A DNA stretch of 64,000 bases from Streptomyces sp. Sge12 (GTDB lineage: Bacteria > Actinomycetota > Actinomycetes > Streptomycetales > Streptomycetaceae): contig NZ_CP020555.1 in NCBI RefSeq assembly GCF_002080455.1, positions 4,146,001 to 4,210,000 of the forward strand. The letters are read 5' to 3'. The translations under genes and the position numbers were made by a program. Each line of letters begins with the position of its first letter. Position 1 is the stretch's first letter. Positions 8,510 through 16,962 of the stretch are shown here, in pieces. Under the pieces are notes generated by a model. That model made no database searches. It saw nothing but the letters and a program-made list of their open reading frames with translations, and was not told the DNA's origin.

Positions 8510-9035
8510 CCCTCCAGGCTACCGGGCTGGGGTTCCGGGGATCACACCGATATCACGCTGCGTGTCGCTATGTCCTAATTGCAACGAATGGATAAGTCTT
8601 GGCGACTGACCGGAAGTAGTCCTTCTCGGGGCGTCAATAAAAGCGGTCCCATTCGCCGAAAAGGGGCAGAATGCCGACGGCGGAGCAGGCTCTGAGCAGG
8701 GGCGGAGGGGGTTCTTGTCCACAGGAATTGTCCCCAGCCGGATCTTATCCACAGGCTGTGTGCTGCATCTGTGGACACAGGAATAGATCATTCCTGATCG
8801 GTGGGTGGTCAGGTCGAATCAGGGCTCAAACCACCCTCACACACTCATTCGGGTGGGAATGGCTCGCCCCAAAGAGTTGATCGGTGATGCGGAGGTGACA
8901 CCGTTCACCTTCCGCTCCCCAGAGCGAAACCTGAGCCACCCGGACGATTTGTCGACCTTGTCGGGCTGTTCTGTCGACTTGTCCCCAGGTCCCCATCTCG
9001 GCCTGTGGATAACTCTGTGGACAGTGGACGACGCC
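8510..9035. promoter_or_regulatory. DnaA-box cluster in the serS-pheA intergenic region
   Basis: 526 bases without a convincing gene. Exact or near DnaA boxes: TTGTCCACA at 8715-8723, TTATCCACA at 8745-8753, TTATCCACA reversed at 9004-9012, and CTGTCCACA reversed at 9016-9024. One-mismatch forms occur at 8728-8736, 8770-8778 (reversed) and 8979-8987. Streptomyces DnaA accepts boxes of the form (T/C)(T/C)(G/A/C)TCCACA. In S. coelicolor a high-affinity non-origin cluster (D78) limits replication initiation; I believe its cosmid carries serS/pheA, so this is probably the equivalent, unverified. The serS promoter must also lie here. Confidence 0.75.
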
Positions 9036-9971
9036 CTACGCCCGACCGTCGAGGCAACGCCCCAGCCAGTCGGAAGCGGCCGTGAAGTCGCCGTCGGTGG
9101 TGCCGGCCCGAGGGGCGCGCACGTCACTCTGCGCAACACCGGCCCGCGGGTAGGACCCGAGGAAGCGGACCTGCGGGCACGTCCGCTTGAGCCCCATGAG
9201 CGCCTCGCTGACCCGCCGGTCGGAGATGTGGCCCTCGGCGTCCACCGCGAAGCAGTAGTTGCCGATGCCCTGTCCGGTCGGACGGGACTGGATCAACATC
9301 AGGTTCACCCCGCGGACCGCGAACTCCTGGAGGAGCTCCAGCAGCGCACCGGGGTGGTCGTCGCCGAGCCAGAGGACGACGGAGGTCTTGTCGGCGCCGG
9401 TCGGCGCGGCAGGCCGCGCGGGGCGTCCCACCAGCACGAAACGGGTCTCGGCGTTCTCCGCGTCGTGGATCTCGGTCACCAGCGGAACGAGTCCGTAGGT
9501 GGTGGCGGCGAACTCGCCCGCGAAGGCGGCGTCGAAGCGGCCCTCCTGGACCAGCCGGGCGCCGTCGGCGTTCGAGGCGGCCGACTCCCACATCGCGTCG
9601 GGCAGGTTCGCCCGCAGCCAGTTGCGCACCTGCGGCTGGGCGACCGGGTGCCCGGTGACGGTCTTGACGTCCGACAGGGCGGTCCCGGGCCGTACGAGCA
9701 GCGCGAAGGCGATCGGCAGCAGCACCTCGCGGTAGATCATCAGCGGTTCGCCCGAGGCCAGCTCGTCGAGGGTGGCGGTGACCCCGCCCTCCACCGAGTT
9801 CTCGATCGGGACCAGGGCAGCGGCCGCCTCGCCGTTGCGCACGGCGTCCAGGGCGGCCGGGACCGACACCATCGGGACGAGTTCCCGGGTCGCGGCTTCC
9901 GGCAGGGTGCGCAGGGCGGCCTCGGTGAAAGTGCCCTCGGGACCGAGATACGTGAAGCGGGTGGCTGACAT
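9036..9971 (-). CDS. pheA: Prephenate dehydratase
   Basis: A 311-residue enzyme converting prephenate to phenylpyruvate in phenylalanine synthesis. The catalytic domain spans about residues 1-185: it opens with YLGPEGTFTEAAL and carries PIENSVEGGV and the TRFVLVGR motif that holds the catalytic Thr. The C-terminal ACT domain (about 198-275) has HPGALLELLQEFAVRGVNL and SRPTG, the usual phenylalanine feedback-binding region. It is monofunctional, with no chorismate mutase domain. The DnaA-box region lies downstream of it. Confidence 0.97.
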   Translation of the reverse strand: MSATRFTYLGPEGTFTEAALRTLPEAATRELVPMVSVPAALDAVRNGEAAAALVPIENSVEGGVTATLDELASGEPLMIYREVLLPIAFALLVRPGTALSDVKTVTGHPVAQPQVRNWLRANLPDAMWESAASNADGARLVQEGRFDAAFAGEFAATTYGLVPLVTEIHDAENAETRFVLVGRPARPAAPTGADKTSVVLWLGDDHPGALLELLQEFAVRGVNLMLIQSRPTGQGIGNYCFAVDAEGHISDRRVSEALMGLKRTCPQVRFLGSYPRAGVAQSDVRAPRAGTTDGDFTAASDWLGRCLDGRA

Positions 9972-10013
9972 GCGATCAGCCTAATGCCGGGGTGCCGCCC
10001 ACCGGGTTGCTGT

Positions 10014-11291
10014 TCATCCTTCGAGCAGCCGCTGCCCCACGTACTCGTCGCTGCGGGGGCCGGGCGGAACCGCGTACAGGCCGCTGGACTCGTGCCGGAT
10101 GAATTCCGACAGCGCGTCGCCGCGGTCGAGCTTGCGCTGGACGGGTACGAATCCGCGCAGCGGGTCGGCCTGCCAGCAGATGAAGAGGAGCCCGGCGTCG
10201 GGAGCGCCGTCCGCGCCGATCCCGTCGTGGAAGGAGAAGGGGCGCCGCAGCATGGCGGCCCCGCCGTTCTGCTCGGGGGCGGAGATCCGGGCGTGGGCGT
10301 TGGACGGGATGACGGGCGTGCCGTCGGCTCCGAGCTTGTCGAGCGCCATTTCGGTGGTCTCACCGCCACCCGTCAGGGGGGCGCCGGTGGCCTTGGTACG
10401 GCCGATGACCTGTTCCTGCTGGGCGAGGGACTGCTTGTCCCAGTCGTCGAGGAGCATGCGGATACGCCGGACCACGGCGTACGAGCCCCCGCCCATCCAG
10501 GCGTGCTCGGCCGGTCCGGGGCCCGCGGCGGGTACGAAGATCCGCTTGTCGAAGTCGGGCTCCGAGGGCTTCGGGTTGCCGGTGCCGTCGATCTGCCCCA
10601 TCAGGTTGCGGGCGGTCATCGGGGTGCCGGTGGCGCCGGGAGACCGGTTGAAGCCGTTCATCTGCCAGCGGATGCGGGCGGCCTCCCCGGCGTCCTTCTG
10701 CAGGGCACGCAGGGCGTGGAAGGCCACGAGCCCGTCGTTGGCGCCGATCTGCACCCACAGGTCGCCGTGGCTGCGCCGGTCGTCGAGCCGGTCCGAGGAG
10801 AAGGCCGGCAGCGGGTCGAGGGCGGCGGGGCGGCGGGCGGTGAGGCCGGTGCGCTCGAAGAAGGAATGGCCGAAGCCGAAGGTGACGGTGAGGGACGACG
10901 GGCCGGCGTCGAGGGCGATCCCGCTGTCGGCGGTCGCGGCCGGCTCGCCCGCCATCAGCCGGCGAGCGGTCTCGGACCAGCGCCGCAGCAGCGCGGCGGC
11001 CTCCGTGCGGCCCGCTCCGGCGGCAAGGTCGAAGGCGACGAGGTGGCCCTTGGCCTGGAGCGGGTTGGTGATACCGGCCTGATGGTCCCCGTGGAAGGCC
11101 ACCCTGGTGGCACCGAGGGAGGTCAGGCTTCCGGCCGCGCCCGAGGCGGAGCCGTTCCCGGGGCCCGTGAGCGCGGAGTGCGCGAGGGCGCCGCCGGTGC
11201 CTCCCAGGGCGATCCCGACGGCGCCTGCGGCGCTGACGGTGCCCAGCAGCCTGCGCCGGGAGATCTCGATGTCGGGGTTGCTCTCGGTCAC
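10014..11291 (-). CDS. dtpA: DyP-type peroxidase, Tat-exported (DtpA/EfeB type)
   Basis: A 425-residue haem peroxidase exported by the Tat system: the N terminus has SRRRLLGTVSAAGAVGIALG, a twin-arginine signal. The DyP fingerprint GxxDGT is present as GQIDGTGNPKPS, and the C-terminal ICWQADPLRGFVPVQRKLD matches the family. In S. lividans, DtpA is the peroxidase needed with copper chaperones for maturation of the radical oxidase GlxA. Here it directly follows copCD with Sco and PCuAC genes upstream, the same context. GTG 11291 follows the copCD stop by 5 bases. Confidence 0.9.
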   Translation of the reverse strand: MTESNPDIEISRRRLLGTVSAAGAVGIALGGTGGALAHSALTGPGNGSASGAAGSLTSLGATRVAFHGDHQAGITNPLQAKGHLVAFDLAAGAGRTEAAALLRRWSETARRLMAGEPAATADSGIALDAGPSSLTVTFGFGHSFFERTGLTARRPAALDPLPAFSSDRLDDRRSHGDLWVQIGANDGLVAFHALRALQKDAGEAARIRWQMNGFNRSPGATGTPMTARNLMGQIDGTGNPKPSEPDFDKRIFVPAAGPGPAEHAWMGGGSYAVVRRIRMLLDDWDKQSLAQQEQVIGRTKATGAPLTGGGETTEMALDKLGADGTPVIPSNAHARISAPEQNGGAAMLRRPFSFHDGIGADGAPDAGLLFICWQADPLRGFVPVQRKLDRGDALSEFIRHESSGLYAVPPGPRSDEYVGQRLLEG

Positions 11292-11296
11292 GCTGG

Positions 11297-13351
11297 TCAG
11301 CCGATCTTCACGGTCTTCTGGACGGTGGTCTGGTCGATGTCGGAGGTACGGACGGTCACGTCGATGCGCCATTCACCGGCGAGCGGCAGCTGAACCCCGG
11401 ACGCGGTCCAGTGCCCGGGCGCCGCCTGCTCGGGGACGAGCGGCAGGGGGCCGATGTCCTTGGCGGGAAGCGTGAAGGCCACCTTGATCTCGGGAAGGTC
11501 GAGCGGCGTGCCGTCCGCGGAGTCGGACCAGAGGTGCAGGGTGTTGGCGCCGACCCGTCCGGGATCGAGTTCGAGCCGGACGGACCCCTTGCCGTTCGGG
11601 CCGCCGGTGTCGAACGGCAGGGTGATCTTGACGGCGCGATCGGGGACGGCGGTGGAGCTGGAGCCGCGGCCCGTCTCCTGCTCCGCGGCCCGTCCGGGCT
11701 CGGTGCTGGTGAGCACGGTGGTGACGGCGAGCAGGATCACGGCGATGGCAGCCTCGGCGAGAACGGAGCGCCGCAGACCGGCACGGTCCGGGTCCGCGTC
11801 GCGTACCTGCTTCTCCCGGGCGCTCTCACGGGCGGCACGCTGCCGGGCGAGCTGGGCGGCGCGCTGCGGGTCCGCTGGGACGGTCACGGCCTCTGTTTCA
11901 CGTGAAACATCGGCGCCGGTGACCTCCGATCCGTCGTCCGACGCTGTTTCACGTGAAACAGCGACCGAGGCCTGCCCGGCGACTGCCCCACGGGCAACGG
12001 GGACGTCGGCGAGCCGTCCGGTCCACTTGCGGGAGACGAAGGCAATGCCGAGGAGTACGGCGACAAGGGCGACCTTCAGGAGCAGCAGCTGCCCGTAGTC
12101 GGTGCCTGTGAGAGCGGACCAGCTGCCGAGCTGGCGCCAGGACTGGTAAACGCCGGTGACGGCGAGCACCAGGACGCTGACGAAGGCGACGGTGGAGAAG
12201 CGCCGGACAGCCGCGCGTTCGATCCCGGGAACCTTGTGGAGGGCGACCAGCAGCGCGGCGAGACCACCGAGCCAGGTGGCCACGGCCATCAGGTGCAGGA
12301 TGTCGGCCGGCATGGCTATACCGGGCTGGATACCGGTGGAGGCGTGCTCGGAGAGAGCCCAGGTGGCGGCGATACCGCCGGCGACGACAGCGCCGCCCAT
12401 GGCCAGACCGAAGGTGAGATCGCTGGTGCCGTCCGGCTTTCCGGCCTCTTCAGTTCCGTCGGACGCGTCGGACGCTTCCGTGTCCCCGGTCCGGTACCCG
12501 TCCGACTCGTCGGGTCCGCCGCCCGCCACGCGGCGCGCGTACACGCCGAGGAGGACGGCGACGAAGAGGGCGGCCGCACCCAGCAGGAGCAGCCGGGAGA
12601 CCAGCGAGGCTCCGGTCTTGGTCTCCAGCACGGCCCGGAGCCCGTCGAGGTCGAAGACGTCGGAGAAGTTGCCGGAGCCCGTGTACGGGGTCCGGAGCAC
12701 CAGCATCGCGAGGGTGGCGGCGGTCAGGGTGACCCAGGCGCGCACGACCAGCTTCTGCAGCGACCGCTCGGCGGCACCCCGGCGCCAGCACAGCAGGATG
12801 AAGGCGGCGCCACCCACGAGCACGGTGAACCCGGCGTAGGAGAGGTAGCGGGCGATCCCGTAGGCGATCCCCACGGGGCCGCCGCCCGCCTGCGCGGTGG
12901 GGAGGGAGACGTCGGTGGCCGAGGGCGCCCCGATGGAGAAGGTGAAGGCGCCCGAGATCGGATGGCTGTCGGCCGACACGGCCTGCCAGGCGACCGTGTA
13001 GGTGCCGTTCGGCAGGCCGGTGTGCAGCGCGGTGCCGTACCGCACGGTGTTGCCGCTGCACATGTCGCGCAGCTCGCCGGTGTCCACGCGCTTGCCCTGG
13101 GGGTCCAGGACGCGGATGGAGTCGTCACCCATGGCCACCTGCTCCGAGAAGGACAGGGTGACCTGGGCGGGGGCCGTGGCGACCACCGCCCCGTCCTTGG
13201 GGTCGCTCGCGGTGAGTGCGGCGTGCGCCGTGGCCGGGGAGGCCGCGGTGAACAGGGTTGCCAGCAGAGCTGCGAGGACCAGCGCGAGCCGTGGCAGGAG
13301 TGCCGTGGCACGGGCGCGGGCCGTGGAGGGGGCGGGGGCGGTGGCCGTCAT
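11297..13351 (-). CDS. CopC-CopD fusion, copper-binding/transport membrane protein
   Basis: A 684-residue fusion. A signal peptide ending ATAHA is followed by a CopC domain (about residues 43-145), whose first His of AHAALTASDP would be the N-terminal copper ligand. The CopD domain has about eight membrane helices from residue 155 on. A charged linker (about 475-560) follows, then a soluble C-terminal YtkA-like beta domain. The linker contains VSRET twice, encoded by two parS sites 51 bases apart. Predicted to bind copper outside the cell and move it across the membrane for the copper operon. Confidence 0.9.
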   Translation of the reverse strand: MTATAPAPSTARARATALLPRLALVLAALLATLFTAASPATAHAALTASDPKDGAVVATAPAQVTLSFSEQVAMGDDSIRVLDPQGKRVDTGELRDMCSGNTVRYGTALHTGLPNGTYTVAWQAVSADSHPISGAFTFSIGAPSATDVSLPTAQAGGGPVGIAYGIARYLSYAGFTVLVGGAAFILLCWRRGAAERSLQKLVVRAWVTLTAATLAMLVLRTPYTGSGNFSDVFDLDGLRAVLETKTGASLVSRLLLLGAAALFVAVLLGVYARRVAGGGPDESDGYRTGDTEASDASDGTEEAGKPDGTSDLTFGLAMGGAVVAGGIAATWALSEHASTGIQPGIAMPADILHLMAVATWLGGLAALLVALHKVPGIERAAVRRFSTVAFVSVLVLAVTGVYQSWRQLGSWSALTGTDYGQLLLLKVALVAVLLGIAFVSRKWTGRLADVPVARGAVAGQASVAVSRETASDDGSEVTGADVSRETEAVTVPADPQRAAQLARQRAARESAREKQVRDADPDRAGLRRSVLAEAAIAVILLAVTTVLTSTEPGRAAEQETGRGSSSTAVPDRAVKITLPFDTGGPNGKGSVRLELDPGRVGANTLHLWSDSADGTPLDLPEIKVAFTLPAKDIGPLPLVPEQAAPGHWTASGVQLPLAGEWRIDVTVRTSDIDQTTVQKTVKIG
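11895..11908. promoter_or_regulatory. parS: parS, ParB-binding site (copy 2)
   Basis: Exact GTTTCACGTGAAAC inside the copCD linker-coding region, 51 bases (start to start) from copy 3. Confidence 0.93.
11946..11959. promoter_or_regulatory. parS: parS, ParB-binding site (copy 3)
   Basis: Exact GTTTCACGTGAAAC inside copCD, paired with copy 2. It is in the same frame as copy 2 and is translated as VSRET. Confidence 0.93.
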
Positions 13352-13373
13352 GGCGTGTCAGTTCCTCGGTCCG

Positions 13374-13859
13374 TCAGTGGCCGTTGCCGGCCGTAGAGGT
13401 CGGAGCCTGCGCGTTGTACGTCCGGTCCTTCACGTCCAGCTCGACCTTGACCGGGCCGGCCTTCTCGAAGCGGAGCTCGACGGTGACCTTGTCACCGACC
13501 TTGGGGGTGTTCTTGAGCCCCATGAACATGATGTGGTTGCCGCCGCGCTCCAGCCGCAGCTCGCCGTTGGCCGGCACGTCCATCGACTGGACCTGCTGCA
13601 TCTTCTGGTCCTTGGTCTCGTGGATCTGGAGATCGTCGGAGAGCGGGGAGGTGGCGCCGGTGAGCTTGTCGGCGGCCCCGGAGCCGTTCTTGATGACCAG
13701 GAACCCGCCGGCCATCTTGTCGTTCACGGGCTGGGGCATGAAGGCGCCGCTGACGGTCATCTTCGGCTCGGACTCGTCGGAGCCGGAGCAGCCGGATATG
13801 GCGAGTGCTGCCGTCAGGGAGAGGGCGACGGCGAGGGTGCGGGTGGTGCGGGCGTTCAC
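13374..13859 (-). CDS. ecuC: PCuAC-type extracellular copper chaperone lipoprotein
   Basis: A 161-residue protein with a lipobox ending LAISGC. The PCuAC copper motif is visible: IHETKDQKM followed about 20 residues later by NHIMFMG, supplying the His and Met ligands that hold Cu(I). It matches the S. lividans extracellular Cu chaperone ECuC, which hands copper to Sco or oxidases. The GTG start overlaps the Sco stop codon by 4 bases, so the two are translationally coupled. Confidence 0.88.
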   Translation of the reverse strand: MNARTTRTLAVALSLTAALAISGCSGSDESEPKMTVSGAFMPQPVNDKMAGGFLVIKNGSGAADKLTGATSPLSDDLQIHETKDQKMQQVQSMDVPANGELRLERGGNHIMFMGLKNTPKVGDKVTVELRFEKAGPVKVELDVKDRTYNAQAPTSTAGNGH

Positions 13860-14509
13860 GGGTTCTCTCCCTTGACGAGCTTCGGCAGGTCCTTGGCGTA
13901 GTCGTCGACGGTGGTGCCCTCGCCGTAGAGGACGTAGCCCTCGTCGGTCTTGGGCGAGAACGCGATGACCTGGGCGCCGTGCATGGAGATGACGTTGCCG
14001 TTGGCGTCCTTCGTGGCGGCGTCGATGCCGATGCCGAGCGTGCGGGCCGCGGCCTGGATGGTCGCGAAGTCCCCGGTGAGTCCGACGAAGGAGGGGTCCT
14101 GCGCCTTGAGCCACGCGCCGAGGGACTCGGGAGTGTCCCTCTCGGGGTCCGTGGTGACGAAGACGACCCGCAGGTTGTCCTGGTCGGCCTGGGGGAGCGC
14201 CTTCTTGGCGACGGCGATGTTGCTCATCGTCAGCGGGCACACGTCGGGGCAGTGGGTGTAGCCGAAGTAGATGAGGGTCGGCTTGCCCTTGGTCTGCTCG
14301 CGCAGGTTCCACGGCTTGCCGGTGGTGTCCGTGAGGACGAGTTCGGGCTTGCCGAAGGGGCGGTCCAGCACGGTCGCGGCCTTGGCGTTGTTCTGGCCGC
14401 CGGAGATCTGGGTGACGCCGCTCGTCTTGGCGGGTTCACCGCCGCAGGCGGTGAGCGTGAGTGCGGCCGCCGCGAGCAGCGCGGCGACCGTCACACGTGT
14501 GGTGCGCAT
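13856..14509 (-). CDS. sco: Sco1/SenC-family copper metallochaperone lipoprotein
   Basis: A 217-residue thioredoxin-fold lipoprotein with a lipobox ending LTLTAC. The copper motif is CPDVCP, with the distal His in MHGAQVIAFSP. Sco proteins deliver copper to the CuA site of cytochrome c oxidase; in S. lividans a Sco also supports copper-dependent development. It overlaps ecuC downstream by 4 bases and lies 71 bases after the YcnI gene. Confidence 0.93.
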   Translation of the reverse strand: MRTTRVTVAALLAAAALTLTACGGEPAKTSGVTQISGGQNNAKAATVLDRPFGKPELVLTDTTGKPWNLREQTKGKPTLIYFGYTHCPDVCPLTMSNIAVAKKALPQADQDNLRVVFVTTDPERDTPESLGAWLKAQDPSFVGLTGDFATIQAAARTLGIGIDAATKDANGNVISMHGAQVIAFSPKTDEGYVLYGEGTTVDDYAKDLPKLVKGENP

Positions 14510-14580
14510 GGAGAAATGTCCCTGGGATCGGGGGGTGCTACGGACGTATCGGTGCGACTGCGCCCATCGGGCGCGTCAGG

Positions 14581-15306
14581 TCAGGCGGAGCGGCGGCGCG
14601 AGGCGATGCCGAAGGCGACGCCACCGAGTCCGACGACGATGCCGGCGATGCCGAGGACGCGCGCGGTGGTGTCGGAGCCGTGCTCGGAGGCGGCCTTGTC
14701 GTGGCCGTGCTCGGCGTCCTTGTCGGCGTTCTTCGCCCCGTCGGCCTTGGCACCGCTGTCGTGGTGGTCGTCCCCCTTGGGGGCGGTCAGCTTCAGGACG
14801 GGTGCGGGGTTCTGCGGCTCCGCTGCGCCTTCCTTGGCCTCCTCGATCCAGCGGACGACCTCACCGTTGTCGTACGTCTGGATGGACTTGAAGACCATCT
14901 GGTCGGCGTTCTCGGGCAGCTTGCCCACGGAGAGCGGGAACTGCTGGAACTTCCCGGGCTCGATCTTGCCGCCGGACCAGGTCACCTTGGTGACGGCCTC
15001 GTTGATCTGCTTGCCGTGCACCGTCAGCGGCGTGGCGAGCTTGCTCTTCTCGACCGTCACGGTCCAGCCGGGAACGTCCTGCGGCATCACGGAGCTGAGC
15101 GGCTGGTCGACCGGGAAGTTGACCTCCAGCTGGGTGGTCGACGCATTGTCCCGCTCGTTGGGGACCTTGAAGTTGAGCGTCGCGTAGCCGCCCTTGGCGG
15201 CCTCGCCGACGGGCTGCACGCCGACGTGGGCGAAGGCAGGGCCGGAGAGGAGGAGGACGGAACCGGCGGCGATGGCGGCGGCGATGGAGACGCGAGAGGT
15301 CTTCAT
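14581..15306 (-). CDS. YcnI-family (DUF1775) copper-associated membrane protein
   Basis: A 241-residue exported protein. The signal peptide ends at GPAFAHVGVQP, exposing an N-terminal His as in YcnI copper proteins. The DUF1775 beta domain spans about residues 27-160, with PVDQPLSSVMPQDVPGW and the Trp-containing WSGGKIEPGKF. A His/Asp/Lys-rich linker (GDDHHDSGAKADG, EHGHDKAASEHG) precedes a C-terminal membrane anchor with RRRRS tail. ATG 15306 is chosen because the signal peptide starts there. Upstream in the copper operon, it likely binds or buffers extracellular copper. Confidence 0.9.
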   Translation of the reverse strand: MKTSRVSIAAAIAAGSVLLLSGPAFAHVGVQPVGEAAKGGYATLNFKVPNERDNASTTQLEVNFPVDQPLSSVMPQDVPGWTVTVEKSKLATPLTVHGKQINEAVTKVTWSGGKIEPGKFQQFPLSVGKLPENADQMVFKSIQTYDNGEVVRWIEEAKEGAAEPQNPAPVLKLTAPKGDDHHDSGAKADGAKNADKDAEHGHDKAASEHGSDTTARVLGIAGIVVGLGGVAFGIASRRRSA

Positions 15307-15415
15307 GGCAGGAACACTCCACGGAAGCAGTGATGGCGGTGCTCCGCGCACGGGCGCGCGCGGAGATTTCGCGGCACCCGTGCCCCCGATCAGTGTCGGG
15401 AAGGAGGTTGCCGCG

Positions 15416-16258
15416 TCAGGCTGCGAGGGTGAGCGCCACGGGCGGCCCGCGCCGGATCACCGTGTGCTGGAGTGCTTCCCGGCCGGTCGAGAGGGCGGGA
15501 TCCGACCCGGTCCGCAGGGCCCGCGGGGTACGGGCCGCCGTACCCGGGAGCCCGGCGCCGAGGGCGCGTACGAACGCCAGCGCGGCGCGCAGCGGCCGGA
15601 TCGGGGCCGCTTCGGCGGAACGCCGGGACAGCTCGACGAGTCGGAAGAGTGCGGCGTCCCCGCGGCCGAGCAGCCAGCCCGCGGCGAGAGCGGCCAGCAG
15701 GTGACCGGCCAGCATGGCCGGGCTGAACAGACCGGTCGCGGGTGCGGTGGTGACGGCCTGGGCCACATGGGCGTGTGCGCCGTGCCCCTGCGCCACGACC
15801 TGTGCGACCTGCCCGGCCTGTCCCGCCTGCTCGGCGAGGGCGGCCGGGTCCAGGCCTGCGGCCTCCAGGATCTGCCGGGCATCGGCCTGGCTGAGCGGTA
15901 CGGAGTTGCCCCCGCAGACCAGCCGTGCGGCGAGCTCCGCGAGCGGGACGTCGGCGGCGTCGGCCGGTGCCTGCGCGGCTGCGGCGCCGTGCTGGCCGAC
16001 GCCGAACAGCGCGTGCAGGCCGAGCTGTCCGGCGGCGAGCGCGGCGGCGAGGCCCGGCAGGCTGCGCCGGCGTCCGGCGAGCGGGGCGGCGACCGCGAAG
16101 ACGGCGAGGAAGCCGAGGCAGAGGGACCACCAGGGCACGGTCGCGCAGGATGCCAGGGCGTGCCCGGTCGCGGACAGCACGACACAGACCGCGGTGAACA
16201 CCGCGGCCCGAATCAGCCGGAGGCCGGCTCCGGCGTGCGTCGCGTGGGGGTCAGACAT
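15416..16258 (-). CDS. Integral membrane protein at head of copper operon
   Basis: A 280-residue protein, start MSDPHATHAGAG. About five hydrophobic segments: three at residues 15-90, others near 175-200. The middle carries a His-containing stretch VVAQGHGAHAHVAQAV that could bind metal. No named family is recognised. It is the first gene of the leftward run and probably belongs to the copper operon. The 200 bases upstream, to the divergent gene, hold the likely operon promoter. Confidence 0.7.
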   Translation of the reverse strand: MSDPHATHAGAGLRLIRAAVFTAVCVVLSATGHALASCATVPWWSLCLGFLAVFAVAAPLAGRRRSLPGLAAALAAGQLGLHALFGVGQHGAAAAQAPADAADVPLAELAARLVCGGNSVPLSQADARQILEAAGLDPAALAEQAGQAGQVAQVVAQGHGAHAHVAQAVTTAPATGLFSPAMLAGHLLAALAAGWLLGRGDAALFRLVELSRRSAEAAPIRPLRAALAFVRALGAGLPGTAARTPRALRTGSDPALSTGREALQHTVIRRGPPVALTLAA

Positions 16259-16458
16259 GGCCGGGTCATCATCGCACTGCCCCTGGACCCTTCATACGGC
16301 AGGTCCGGAAGGTCCGCATGAGTCCTCTCTGCACGGAGCATCCGGGTCCGCCGCATACACCGCTCCTCGGGAAAGTCACATCGGCCGAATGGGCGTATTG
16401 ACGTCTCGGACGGTCGCAGGGCGCTTACGCCCCCTCGCGGGCGGCAATAGGTAACCGT

Positions 16459-16902
16459 ATGAGCATCTGGTGGTCTCTCCACTTGAGGCGCGAAGCCGCG
16501 AGCGTGCCGCTCGCCAGGCGACTGCTGCTGGGGACTATGGAGACCGCGGGGGTGGATCCGGACATCTCCTTCGATCTCTCGGTGGCGCTGAGCGAGGCGT
16601 GTGCGAACGCGGTGGAGCATGGCGGAGGTGGCGAAATCCCGGACGATGCCGAGGCGTACCACGTCACGGCCTATCTGGACGGGGACCGCTGCCGCATCGA
16701 GGTGACCGACTCCGGTCCGGGGTTCCCGCCCGCGACGGTGGCCCGCCGCAGACCCTCCCTGGCCGAACACGGCCGGGGCCTGCACCTGATCGCCGAGCTC
16801 GCCGACCACGTCCGCTTCCGCAACCGGCCGGGCCGGGGCGCCGTGGTGAGCTTCGACAAGATGCTGAAGTGGCGCGACGACGCGCTGCTGAAGGTGTCGT
16901 AG
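16459..16902 (+). CDS. RsbW-like ATP-binding regulatory protein
   Basis: A 147-residue single-domain GHKL ATPase of the anti-sigma/serine kinase type. N-box LSEACANAVEHG, G1 box VTDSGPGFPP and G2 box HGRGLHLIAEL are all intact. Such proteins in Streptomyces bind sigma factors or anti-sigma antagonists in partner switching. It stands alone, with no adjacent antagonist. A PP2C-like protein is nearby (18549-19985) and SigF/SigN-like factors are at 59-61 kb, but no specific partner can be assigned. Confidence 0.85.
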   Translation: MSIWWSLHLRREAASVPLARRLLLGTMETAGVDPDISFDLSVALSEACANAVEHGGGGEIPDDAEAYHVTAYLDGDRCRIEVTDSGPGFPPATVARRRPSLAEHGRGLHLIAELADHVRFRNRPGRGAVVSFDKMLKWRDDALLKVS

Positions 16903-16911
16903 GAACGCCGA

Positions 16912-16942
16912 TGGGCGGGACCCCGTACGGGATCCCGCCCAC
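16912..16942. terminator. Bidirectional terminator hairpin
   Basis: GGGCGGGA at 16913-16920 pairs with TCCCGCCC at 16933-16940, and CCCGTACGGG within the loop is itself self-complementary. It lies between two convergent genes. Confidence 0.78.
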
Positions 16943-16962
16943 CGATGTACGACGCGCGGACG

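Noticed and set aside
8519..8880. Short open frames in the serS-pheA gap
   Set aside because: No ribosome site or recognised domain; the sequence is better explained by DnaA boxes and promoters.
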